Source of the DNA: Candidatus Woesearchaeota archaeon
Lineage (GTDB): Archaea; Nanoarchaeota; Nanoarchaeia; Woesearchaeales; UBA11576
Reading direction: 5' to 3'
Length of the DNA stretch: 7,775 nt
NCBI GenBank assembly: GCA_013331125.1
Contig: DUGW01000203.1
Span: 1-7,775 of the forward strand
A program made the position numbers and the translations under genes. The notes under the pieces were generated by a model. It did no database searches. It saw only the letters and a program-made list of their open reading frames with translations, and had not been told where the DNA came from. Positions 1 through 6,069 of the stretch are shown here, in pieces (within the stretch, counting starts at the first letter, position 1; each line of letters begins with the position of its first letter).

Positions 1-2224
1 CCGGGTTCAGCTGTACCTCTATTATGTCATCCAGTCCGTCAGTGTAGTCGACATCATATCCTCTTATCTCTAATCCTGGTGTCCCTGATTCTGTGAAGAA
101 TATGTACTCGAGGTCGCCTGAACATCCTTTTCCGTCAAAACTGAGGCTTACTATCCTCAGTCCGCTGAATCTTGGGTTGAGTCTGAAATGTTGGTATGAT
201 ACTGGCTGTGATATCGGCCATGTCCTCCTGTCTATCCCGTTCTTCGGGCTCTGTGACTGCCATTCATACTGCCAGTAGTCTGCTGTGACATTCTCTTTTC
301 CAAGAAGGTCTATGTCATCTTTCTTGAACGTGTCGTGCTTGACCAGGTCCTGCACCTTGAACATGAGCTCTGTCTCCACCTTTGGCTGTATCTCTATAGG
401 TACTGCCACTGTCGGCCCTGTTATCCAGGTGCATTCCCACAGCCTCTTGCTCATGTCGCTCCTTAGCTTGTTGATGAATATTGACAGGTTATAGTCTGTT
501 GTCGTGAATTCCTTGCATGTTCCCGGGTCTGCCTCGTGTCCTGGGAATTCCTTGAGGACTTTTGACAGGTTTGCCCATGCCCTGACAGGCGTGAAATCCT
601 CTACATAGAGTCTTATCACCATCGGTTCTCCTGATGCTACCTGTTGTCTTGCCTTTTCGTCCCTTCCTCCTCCTTTTGTCTCTGTGTATCTTATCTCTTG
701 TCCTCCCTGTAGTCCGGTCGTCGCTTCCCAGTATAGTATCTCTGGCTTCTTCTGGTCTGTGTAGAACACCCCTCTGAACACTTCCAGTGGGTTTCCTGCG
801 TCGTCTTTGCTTGCCGCTGCTGTGCTGAGTGTTATCGCTGATCCGTCTGCGCTGCTGCTTGCCAGGTTCTCCCATGTGCACTTCCATCCTGGTGCGCATT
901 TGTTTGCCTGTGCGATGGTCAGCTGTGAGCCCCATACTGCCTGTGCTCCGAGTCCTCTTATGTCTATGGATACCTGTCTGCTCGCGAATCCGGATGTCGC
1001 TTCCTCTATGTCGAGGTGTACCCTGTTCCCTGTGGTGTTGAGCCAGAACAGTCCTCTGTCGTCGGTGAAGTCTGTGTACATCTTTTTGGCTTTCGGTGCT
1101 ACATTGTCGAATCCTATGTTGAGTGACTTGGTCGTCTGCAGCTCATTGTCGTGTATGTCCATGGCAGTCACTTCTATGTTGACTGGCCTGGACTTTGTCA
1201 TTATGAAGAATACCTGTGCTTCGCATGTGTATTTTGTGTCATACACTTTTGCGCATGGTGCGGCTATGTTTGATAGTTGTGCCTGTTGGTCTGCCCTCTC
1301 TGAGAGGTCTGATGCATTTATGTAGATGACTGGGTTTATGGTCTGTGCATTCTCCGGGTCTTTCAGCCCGCTGTCTTCTGTGAGGTTCACCACGAGTTTG
1401 ACCGCTCCCAGTGGCTGTCCGTTTGAGTATTTTATCTCTATCTTTCCTGCGCCTGTCAGTGCTGCTCCTGTTATCTCTGGGGGTTTTGCGTCTATCTTCA
1501 CGTCGGCGCAGCTGGTCGATGTCATTCCCATCCTGTCTGCTGCGACTACGCATATGTGTTTTGTAGCCACCTGTCCCTCAGAGACGACCCCTGTCAGGTT
1601 GACTATCCCTCTCACAGAGCAGTCTGGTGTTATGTTCTCCTGTTTGCCTATGACATCCTCTCCCACCTTGAATGTGAGGCTTGTCACTCCTGAGCATTTG
1701 TTTGCGCATAATGGGTCGCTGCATGCTTCGTCTGATACCTGGTATGCTGCCTCCACCAGCCCTTCTGGTTTTGGTGTGTACTTGATGCTGTTTATCGTGG
1801 GCGGCAGGTGGTCGACGAGTATCTGCAGCTGTGCCGGTGTGGACATGGGTTGGTTTCCGTCCCCGAATACCTGTATGTTTGTCTGTATCACTCCTATCGC
1901 TGCCGGCAGTTCTGTCTCTGGGTATGTGCTCTTGCATATTGAAGTGGTCGTCTGCGGGTCCACGATTGAGCATTCGAACGGTCTTGTCGGGTCTTCCAGT
2001 GCCTTGACCTGGTTCGGTCCGAGTTCTGGGTCTTCAGGGTGTGTCACTGAGACCTCGACTGTCGTCGTGTCTTTCGGCGCCCTGAATCCTGCTATCCCTT
2101 TGGATCCGTATGTCTTTATCGGTACGTTGATGGTCGCTGCCCATGCGTTCGCAGAGCATAGGGGAAGCATGACTATCAGGAATATCATGAATGCTGCGAT
2201 ATTGTATATTGTCTCTTTCTTCAT
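1..2224 (-). CDS. Secreted Ig-like-repeat surface protein, C-terminus cut by window edge
   Basis: The frame stays open from the ATG at 2222-2224 to base 1, giving 741 residues without a stop. Residues 1-29 form a Sec-type signal peptide: MKK, a hydrophobic core at about 8-22, and a likely cut near ANAWA. Four similar boundaries, DHLPPTI (138), DAKPPEI (245), DNVAPKA (373) and DQKKPEI (490), lie 107-128 residues apart. This is the usual look of tandem Ig-like extracellular modules. Eight N-X-S/T sequons (N197, 209, 280, 303, 396, 552, 579, 645) and 15 Cys beyond the signal peptide fit an exported, glycosylated, disulfide-bonded protein. It lies 14 nt downstream of the pilin-leader gene, so the two are probably one operon. 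The start at 2224 has GAAGGG 6 nt upstream. An in-frame ATG at 2242 overlaps the upstream stop as ATGA but has GGAG only 3 nt away. No enzyme motif was seen and the family is not recognised by name. Confidence 0.88.
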   Translation of the reverse strand, partial: MKKETIYNIAAFMIFLIVMLPLCSANAWAATINVPIKTYGSKGIAGFRAPKDTTTVEVSVTHPEDPELGPNQVKALEDPTRPFECSIVDPQTTTSICKSTYPETELPAAIGVIQTNIQVFGDGNQPMSTPAQLQILVDHLPPTINSIKYTPKPEGLVEAAYQVSDEACSDPLCANKCSGVTSLTFKVGEDVIGKQENITPDCSVRGIVNLTGVVSEGQVATKHICVVAADRMGMTSTSCADVKIDAKPPEITGAALTGAGKIEIKYSNGQPLGAVKLVVNLTEDSGLKDPENAQTINPVIYINASDLSERADQQAQLSNIAAPCAKVYDTKYTCEAQVFFIMTKSRPVNIEVTAMDIHDNELQTTKSLNIGFDNVAPKAKKMYTDFTDDRGLFWLNTTGNRVHLDIEEATSGFASRQVSIDIRGLGAQAVWGSQLTIAQANKCAPGWKCTWENLASSSADGSAITLSTAAASKDDAGNPLEVFRGVFYTDQKKPEILYWEATTGLQGGQEIRYTETKGGGRDEKARQQVASGEPMVIRLYVEDFTPVRAWANLSKVLKEFPGHEADPGTCKEFTTTDYNLSIFINKLRSDMSKRLWECTWITGPTVAVPIEIQPKVETELMFKVQDLVKHDTFKKDDIDLLGKENVTADYWQYEWQSQSPKNGIDRRTWPISQPVSYQHFRLNPRFSGLRIVSLSFDGKGCSGDLEYIFFTESGTPGLEIRGYDVDYTDGLDDIIEVQLNP

Positions 2225-2230
2225 GTTCTT

Positions 2231-2236
2231 CCCTTC
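2231..2236 (-). promoter_or_regulatory. Ribosome binding site favouring the 2224 start
   Basis: GAAGGG on the minus strand sits 6 nt before the ATG at 2224. It lies inside the short extension that would be coding if translation began at the in-frame ATG at 2242. The spacing favours 2224. The ATGA overlap with the preceding stop codon (2239-2242) keeps the longer start possible through translational coupling. Confidence 0.45.
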
Positions 2237-2238
2237 AC

Positions 2239-4422
2239 TCATTGGCTCCATTCAGGTTCTAGCTCTGTCCTGTACGCATTGCTTGCGTCCTCTTGTTCGC
2301 TTACCTGTTCCAGTGATGGTCCTGCCCCGAACTCCCTGGAATGGGTGGTCGGTGTCGGCCATTTCAGTATCTTGAACTTGACCCTGCTGTTGAATCTCAG
2401 CTGTTCTTCTGTGACTTCCCAGTATCCTGTGATGTTGTTGAACATCACTCCTCCTGCCAGCCACTGGTCAATCACCGATTCATTCATCTTTATGACTTTG
2501 CTCTTCATGAATGGGATCGGCACTGTCTTTGTCTCTTCAGGTATCACTATCTGTTTGTTGAGCATGAGGAAGCCGTTGACTTCGTATTTTCCTGGTACCA
2601 GGAGCATCTCCTGCGGTCCTGACGTCGCGTTGTATGTCAGGTAGCTTTCGAACTCTCCGTATGTCTCGTCAGGTATCCTGCTGAATGTCATGACCACAGA
2701 CTCGGTCTGCGGGCTCAGTGAGCTTATCGGCACCTGTGGTAATATATATACTCCCTGCTGGTATGTCAGTGTCAGCGGGTTTACCGTGGCGTTCACGATG
2801 AATATTGGCATCATCTCGATTGTGTATTCGCCTTCTTCGTCCAGGAATGCCCCTATCGGCATCCTTACCGGCAGGTAGCCGTCCTTGACCACGCTTATCT
2901 CTCCTATCCCGACAGGGAATTTCTCTGTCACTATCGTCCTTCCCTCTCCGTCAAGTTCTGTCGTCGCTATGAAGCAGCTCTCGTCGCCTGCTATGAATTC
3001 AATGTTTGACCCTCCGATGCCCAGGCCTGTGAACTTGTCCTTGACCTCTATCTTTATCGGTCCTGCGTTCCTCTGTCTTGCGTCGCAGAGCATTGATGGC
3101 TGCGGGTAAGGTATAGACCCTTGCCATGATGCATTCATCGGCGCGTTCTTCCTTACGTTTGCCTCTATCGCGAAATTGAATGAGTACCCCTGTCCTCCGA
3201 GTGCGTATGGATCTTTTATCGTCACCAGGACCGGGAACGAGTATGAGTAATAGAACCTGTAGTTCTTCATGCCTATCAGGTCGAACAGGAATCCTGTGAC
3301 CAGGGCTCCCATCTTCTCTGGCTGGAGCACTTCCTGTCCTCCGTTTATCTTGAGCCAGATCGGCCACCAGTCCAGGTATGAGAACCTTGCTTCGAGGGTC
3401 TCGTACTGGTTGGTCAGGTTCGGCAGTATCCATGCCTTGTCCATGTACCCTGTCGCTACATGGTCCACCCCTTCGTCGTCAAGTATGATATGCCTCCTGA
3501 AGTTGCCTGTGTTGAATACCTGCAGCATGGAGATGCCTGGTGGCAGCACGTTCGCTTCCATCCTCTGCTGTGTCTCTGTCTTTGTCCATATGAGGTATCC
3601 TGAGTCTGTGCCCATGTCCAGGTGTCCCATCGGCGGCAATCTCTCCATAGATACTGGTTTTGAGTAGAATGATACCAGGTTGAGTGAGTGGTACTCGATG
3701 AATTTCTGGTCTATCTCGTACTGCATGATGTCATTGGCCAGGTTGTATATCTCTTTCATGGATATGTCGACCTTTGTGAAGTACTGTTTCACCTCTGTTG
3801 TCCTTCCTGACCTCTCTGCATCCAATGGGTATTCGAGCAGGACTGCGACGTCGTTCTCTGTCACTCTCACCTCTGGGACTATATCCCCTTTTGGTGTGAT
3901 TGTGAATCCCTGCTGTTCGAATGTCTGGAATCCCTGTATGCATCTTCCGAGGTTGTTCTTTATGTATCTCTCTGCCTGGTGTTCGAGTGAGTTCATCCCC
4001 TGGCCTTTTGTCAGTGGTGGCTTGTTGCTCTCGAACTGGCACTCTTCGAGGCATCTGTTCGGGCTCTTGAGATACCACCAGTATGGTACCAGCCCTTCTT
4101 TTCTTCCTGTCACTGAAAGTGCTTCTGATTCTGTCGGGAACGGTCCTGCGAAGAACATCCTGCCGTAGTCTGTTGTGCTTGGGTCTATGTACCCTCCGTG
4201 CGCTCCTGCGTGTATGAGTGCCTCTGTCGCTATCTTGTTCAGGCAGTTTTCCACATACAGTTTTATCGGCTGTGCTTCCAAGGGTACTTCCTCCACTGCT
4301 GGTGCGAACTCTGCCGGCAGCCCTGCAGTCACCTGGTTCTTGATATATACTATCAGTGCGCTGCTGAACAGCAGTATGATTCCTATTATCATGAATACTG
4401 TGATCTGGGCTTTCTTGCCCAT
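2239..4422 (-). CDS. Large surface protein with class III (type IV pilin-like) leader
   Basis: 727 residues from the ATG at 4422. The N-terminus MGKKA/QITVF followed by a hydrophobic stretch (residues 7-27) matches a prepilin-peptidase (PibD/FlaK-type) signal: basic residues, Ala at -1, Gln at +1. Phe takes the place of the Glu found at +5 in classical pilins. After it come LYVENC (C60) and GGYID (76-80), a pattern I associate with large DPANN surface proteins. Residues about 454-540 resemble a carboxypeptidase-regulatory/transthyretin-like beta domain (IKIEVKDKFTG to KDGYLPVRM). Six Cys (60, 124, 128, 161, 446, 483) and six sequons (N335, 430, 544, 598, 647, 663) suggest an exposed ectodomain. 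At this length it is far larger than a normal pilin (100-200 residues), so it may be a tip or adhesin subunit or simply membrane-anchored. An in-frame ATG at 4452 would add 10 residues but has a poorer ribosome site. The exact function is unknown. Confidence 0.9.
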   Translation of the reverse strand: MGKKAQITVFMIIGIILLFSSALIVYIKNQVTAGLPAEFAPAVEEVPLEAQPIKLYVENCLNKIATEALIHAGAHGGYIDPSTTDYGRMFFAGPFPTESEALSVTGRKEGLVPYWWYLKSPNRCLEECQFESNKPPLTKGQGMNSLEHQAERYIKNNLGRCIQGFQTFEQQGFTITPKGDIVPEVRVTENDVAVLLEYPLDAERSGRTTEVKQYFTKVDISMKEIYNLANDIMQYEIDQKFIEYHSLNLVSFYSKPVSMERLPPMGHLDMGTDSGYLIWTKTETQQRMEANVLPPGISMLQVFNTGNFRRHIILDDEGVDHVATGYMDKAWILPNLTNQYETLEARFSYLDWWPIWLKINGGQEVLQPEKMGALVTGFLFDLIGMKNYRFYYSYSFPVLVTIKDPYALGGQGYSFNFAIEANVRKNAPMNASWQGSIPYPQPSMLCDARQRNAGPIKIEVKDKFTGLGIGGSNIEFIAGDESCFIATTELDGEGRTIVTEKFPVGIGEISVVKDGYLPVRMPIGAFLDEEGEYTIEMMPIFIVNATVNPLTLTYQQGVYILPQVPISSLSPQTESVVMTFSRIPDETYGEFESYLTYNATSGPQEMLLVPGKYEVNGFLMLNKQIVIPEETKTVPIPFMKSKVIKMNESVIDQWLAGGVMFNNITGYWEVTEEQLRFNSRVKFKILKWPTPTTHSREFGAGPSLEQVSEQEDASNAYRTELEPEWSQ
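4389..4422 (-). repeat. Direct repeat copy 1: leader of the large pilin-like gene
   Basis: These 34 bases encode the first codons (MGKKAQITVF and part of the next two codons) of the large surface protein. They match 4524-4557 at 32 of 34 positions, with differences only at 4398-4399 (CT against GG at 4533-4534 on the plus strand). The copies are 135 bp apart, exactly 45 codons. Both are preceded on the minus strand by purine-rich AAAAAAGAGG sequence, so the duplication probably included the leader region. Confidence 0.9.
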
Positions 4423-4430
4423 CCATTTTT

Positions 4431-4437
4431 CTCCTCT
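4431..4437 (-). promoter_or_regulatory. Ribosome binding site deciding the 4422 start
   Basis: AGAGGAG on the minus strand lies 8 nt upstream of the ATG at 4422 and inside the coding frame if the ATG at 4452 were used. The ATG at 4452 has only GGA at about 4 nt. The shorter start also gives the compact basic leader MGKKAQ expected of a class III signal peptide. Confidence 0.6.
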
Positions 4438-4458
4438 TTTTTTCTGAACCATTTTTCC

Positions 4459-4523
4459 AGTTCGGACGACCGAGCTTTGCGAGTGTCGTCCTTGACTAAC
4501 GTGCCAGCTTAGTTACGAAGCTG
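4459..4523 (-). other. Structured spacer with several inverted repeats
   Basis: Three inverted repeats crowd this spacer between the duplicated leader and the next gene. GGACGAC/GTCGTCC (4464-4470 with 4485-4491) is a perfect 7-bp stem with a 14-base loop. CAGCTT/AAGCTG (4505-4510 with 4518-4523) is a perfect 6-bp stem with a 7-base loop and overlaps the mini-ORF stop. ACTAA/TTAGT (4495-4499 with 4509-4513) excludes the second stem. A further TCGG/CCGA pairing (4462-4465 with 4470-4473) would exclude the first. Read as codons, the stretch uses CGC, CGG, GCT and TCG, which the neighbours use little, so it does not look like native coding sequence. No T-tract follows, so a terminator is not indicated. 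It may be an RNA leader element or the scar of a rearrangement. Confidence 0.45.
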
Positions 4524-4593
4524 TCATGAATAGGGTGATCTGGGCTTTCTTGCCCATGACCTTTGAATTACCTCTTTTCCCTCTTTTTTCCAT
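4513..4593 (-). pseudogene. Mini-ORF carrying a duplicated prepilin leader; probable gene remnant
   Basis: A 26-codon frame starts at the ATG at 4591-4593, or at the internal ATG at 4555-4557, and ends with TAA at 4513-4515. It contains MGKKAQITLF, the prepilin-like leader seen in the next gene, but the hydrophobic helix is cut after LFM and followed by TAS and the stop. The product could not span the membrane as a pilin does. The upstream part (MEKRGKRG...) resembles the extended leader of the next gene (MVQKKRGEKW). The simplest reading is the 5' stump of a deleted paralogue. Alternatives are a small translated leader peptide that controls the downstream gene, or a recombination donor. It shares the reading frame of the next gene, with only this TAA between them. 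Confidence 0.5.
4524..4557 (-). repeat. Direct repeat copy 2: duplicated pilin-like leader
   Basis: This second copy matches the leader of the downstream gene at 32 of 34 bases and encodes MGKKAQITLF. Matching of this strength at silent as well as coding positions suggests recent duplication or gene conversion rather than similarity kept only at the protein level. Homology stops abruptly at 4524, where the 65-bp structured spacer begins. Confidence 0.9.
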
Positions 4594-4621
4594 GTTTAAC
4601 ACTTGATGATCGTGATTCTGG

Positions 4622-5620
4622 TCATGCGCTGAATCCTGTTGTCCTCATGCATGCCAGCCTGTAAAAGTCTGACTGTATCCTGTCGCACAGCCCTTCTGTG
4701 CTCCCTTCATTGTTGTATGTCCTTGCCGTGACCAGCACCAGGTAGCATACGTCTTTCTGCGGTCCTTCTTCCTTGTCGCAGACGGATTCTCCTTTCGCGA
4801 TGTTTCCCTGCAGTCCCTTGACTGCCTTGTCTACCATCACCTTTGACTCGCCGTAGAACTGCATCCCTACTGTGCTTCCGACGAGTATCGCTACCACCCA
4901 GAATGTGGCTAGTGCGTATAGGAATATCTTGTCTCTCTGCTGTATCGGCCTGTCGTGGTAGCTCTTCGCGAAGAAGTATTTCCTCTCGTGGAGTATGTAC
5001 CATATGACCAGTACGTTCATGAATATGATCGATACGAATGACAGCATTAGCAGCTTCTTGAATGCCGGTATCTCTGCCCCTTCCAGCAGTGTCAGTGATA
5101 GCAGCGAGTTCATCGCTGAGAACCCGAAGAAGCTTATCGCAAGGTCGAACGTGTACCATTTCCTCTTCCAGAAGCCGTATATCATGAACAGCACCAAAAC
5201 CAGCAGCATCGAGTTGATTATCAGTGCCTTGCTTCCTGTGACCAGTTTTCCGAACAGTATCGTTGTCGGGAATGAGAGCCCGCTCAGGAATGACAGCAGG
5301 TACAGTGCTGATATGAATATGAGGTAGCCTATCATGAATTTTATGCCTAGGGGTATCTTGTATTTTCCGATGTGCCTCGGCGAGGGTACGAAGAATTCCT
5401 CTTCCAGTTCGTGTTCGACCTTCTTTCCCTCTACAAGCACTTCTTTCTCTACTTTCTTGGCCTCTTTCTCTACCTCTCTCTCGACTTTCTTGAGTTCAGA
5501 AGGTCTTGCTTTCGCTTTCTTGTGCACTCGGGATGTCTTTCTCTTTCCGGCCTTGTTTGCACTCTCAGAACTAGTCTTTCTCTCTACTTCGGCCCTCTTT
5601 TTACCCCTTTTTTCTGTCAT
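4622..5620 (-). CDS. Five-helix membrane protein with coiled-coil N-terminus and Cys-patterned outer tail
   Basis: 332 residues. Residues 1-75 are Lys/Arg/Glu-rich, with a heptad-like KKVEREVEKEAKKVEKEV stretch typical of a cytoplasmic coiled coil. Five hydrophobic segments lie at about 92-113, 131-150, 158-179, 189-210 and 232-253. The basic loops WKRKW and HERK after helices 2 and 4 put the N-terminus inside and the C-terminus outside by the positive-inside rule. The outer tail has C281, C292, C312 and C324 in a C-x10-C then C-x11-C arrangement with DVCY and RLAC. I associate this motif with extracellular segments of DPANN membrane proteins, probably disulfide-bonded. The ATG at 5620 is the first after an in-frame stop and has GAAAGG 8 nt upstream. 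It lies upstream of the surface-protein genes and may be co-transcribed with them. No catalytic motif is visible and the function is unknown; a scaffold or receptor role is inference. Confidence 0.88.
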   Translation of the reverse strand: MTEKRGKKRAEVERKTSSESANKAGKRKTSRVHKKAKARPSELKKVEREVEKEAKKVEKEVLVEGKKVEHELEEEFFVPSPRHIGKYKIPLGIKFMIGYLIFISALYLLSFLSGLSFPTTILFGKLVTGSKALIINSMLLVLVLFMIYGFWKRKWYTFDLAISFFGFSAMNSLLSLTLLEGAEIPAFKKLLMLSFVSIIFMNVLVIWYILHERKYFFAKSYHDRPIQQRDKIFLYALATFWVVAILVGSTVGMQFYGESKVMVDKAVKGLQGNIAKGESVCDKEEGPQKDVCYLVLVTARTYNNEGSTEGLCDRIQSDFYRLACMRTTGFSA

Positions 5621-5655
5621 CCAAAAAACCTTTCAGTGCGTATCTGGTTGTTCAT
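5617..5655 (-). CDS. Possible 12-codon upstream ORF (leader peptide)
   Basis: An ATG at 5653-5655 opens a 12-residue frame (MNNQIRTERFFG) whose TGA overlaps the ATG of the membrane-protein gene as ATGA. AAGGT lies 5 nt upstream. The overlap is the arrangement used for translational coupling. A frame this short arises easily by chance, and the downstream gene has its own weak ribosome site inside it, so this is only a candidate. Confidence 0.25.
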   Translation of the reverse strand: MNNQIRTERFFG

Positions 5656-5744
5656 CTTCGACCTTTTTCTAGTCCAGATAGGTCTTGGATTTAACCTGAC
5701 ACCTTCCCCCTAATAAACCACAGAGGATACCAGAATGGTTTCTG

Positions 5745-5760
5745 TTTATAAATATTTCTT
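5745..5760 (-). promoter_or_regulatory. BRE/TATA promoter for the membrane-protein gene (proximal)
   Basis: On the minus strand, AAGAAAT (BRE-like) is followed at once by ATTTATAAA, a very good archaeal TATA box. Transcription would start about 25 nt downstream, near 5723, leaving a leader of about 100 nt before the ATG at 5620. The leader contains GGGGGAAGGTG (about 5701-5711), which resembles a Shine-Dalgarno site but has no start codon at a usable distance. Confidence 0.6.
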
Positions 5761-5779
5761 TTTTGCTTTTTGTAGGTAC

Positions 5780-5794
5780 ATTATATAGTTCAGC
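5780..5794 (-). promoter_or_regulatory. Second TATA-like box (distal)
   Basis: GCTGAAC followed by TATATAAT on the minus strand lies about 36 bp upstream of the proximal box. It could act as an alternative promoter, with a start near 5757. The upstream BRE-like part is weaker than that of the proximal box. It may also be chance in an A+T-rich gap. Confidence 0.35.
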
Positions 5795-5827
5795 CAAAGA
5801 AAGAATGTGTTTTATTATCGTAAAGTG

Positions 5828-5840
5828 ATAAAAAAATAAT
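5828..5840 (-). terminator. T-tract, possible archaeal terminator
   Basis: Seven consecutive T on the minus strand (A-run at 5830-5836 of the plus strand), inside TTATTTTTTTATC, lie about 45 nt after the stop of the 47-residue gene. Archaeal terminators are often simple T-tracts without strong hairpins. Nothing stronger than a 4-5 bp stem precedes it. Confidence 0.4.
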
Positions 5841-5879
5841 TATCTGTTTGTTTTATGAATCATTCACTGATAGGCCTGC

Positions 5880-6023
5880 CTAGAGTGATCTTGCGCTTAC
5901 TCTCTTCTTGCCTTTTGCAAGAGGGACTTTGCTTTTGGTTAGATCCAAACCTGTTTCCACCAATCTGACTGATGCAACTTTTTTTACTGCTGCTTTGTCT
6001 GTTAATCTTGCTTTTGCCGCCAT
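5880..6023 (-). CDS. Small basic protein of 47 residues, unknown function
   Basis: ATG at 6021-6023 to TAG at 5880-5882. The product is rich in Lys, Arg and Ala, with alternating charge (MAAKARLTDKAAVKKVAS...), an LVETGLDLTKSKVPL middle and a basic KGKKR tail. It has no Cys, no hydrophobic helix and no signal peptide, so it is probably cytoplasmic; nucleic-acid or ribosome binding would be a guess from charge alone. Support for the gene is mainly contextual. AGAGGTGG lies 6 nt before the start, a BRE/TATA box lies about 50 bp upstream, and a T-tract follows. A longer overlapping frame (GTG at 6105 to 5860) begins upstream of that TATA box and has no ribosome site, so it is less likely. I do not recognise the family. 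Confidence 0.6.
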   Translation of the reverse strand: MAAKARLTDKAAVKKVASVRLVETGLDLTKSKVPLAKGKKRVSARSL

Positions 6024-6029
6024 GTTTGT

Positions 6030-6037
6030 CCACCTCT
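6030..6037 (-). promoter_or_regulatory. Strong ribosome binding site of the 47-residue gene
   Basis: AGAGGTGG on the minus strand is a near-perfect match to the anti-Shine-Dalgarno end of 16S rRNA and ends 6 nt before the ATG at 6023. It is the best ribosome site in the window and is the main reason for preferring this frame over the overlapping 81-codon one. Confidence 0.7.
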
Positions 6038-6069
6038 GGATTATTTTTTATGGATATTGACTTATCTTG

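Larger units (their letters stand above)
5656..5879. other. A+T-rich intergenic control region
   Basis: No credible protein gene lies here on either strand. From right to left it holds the T-tract after the 47-residue gene, two TATA-like boxes and the leader of the membrane-protein gene. Its A+T content is clearly higher than that of the coding sequence on both sides, as expected for a promoter-bearing gap. No RNA gene was recognised. Confidence 0.6.

Noticed and set aside
93..935. Short plus- and minus-strand frames at the left end
   Set aside because: They overlap the long secreted-protein frame, have no ribosome sites and read as low-complexity sequence in the wrong codon phase.
1326..2375. 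349-codon open frame on the plus strand
   Set aside because: It lies wholly antisense to the minus-strand secreted and surface protein genes, which have signal peptide, domain boundaries and good starts. Its translation is low-complexity Ser/Val/Ala/Pro, as expected of an antisense shadow.
4459..4523. tRNA, CRISPR repeat or integron attC site in the hairpin-rich spacer
   Set aside because: No cloverleaf or T-loop pattern, no repeat-spacer periodicity, and the GTTAGTC does not fit the GTTRRRY core. The inverted repeats are real but not of these types.
2239..4593. Stop-codon readthrough joining the mini-ORF to the 727-residue gene
   Set aside because: The two are in the same frame with only one TAA between, but in-frame placement has a one in three chance and the downstream gene has its own strong ribosome site and leader. 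A fusion would carry two prepilin leaders, which makes no functional sense.
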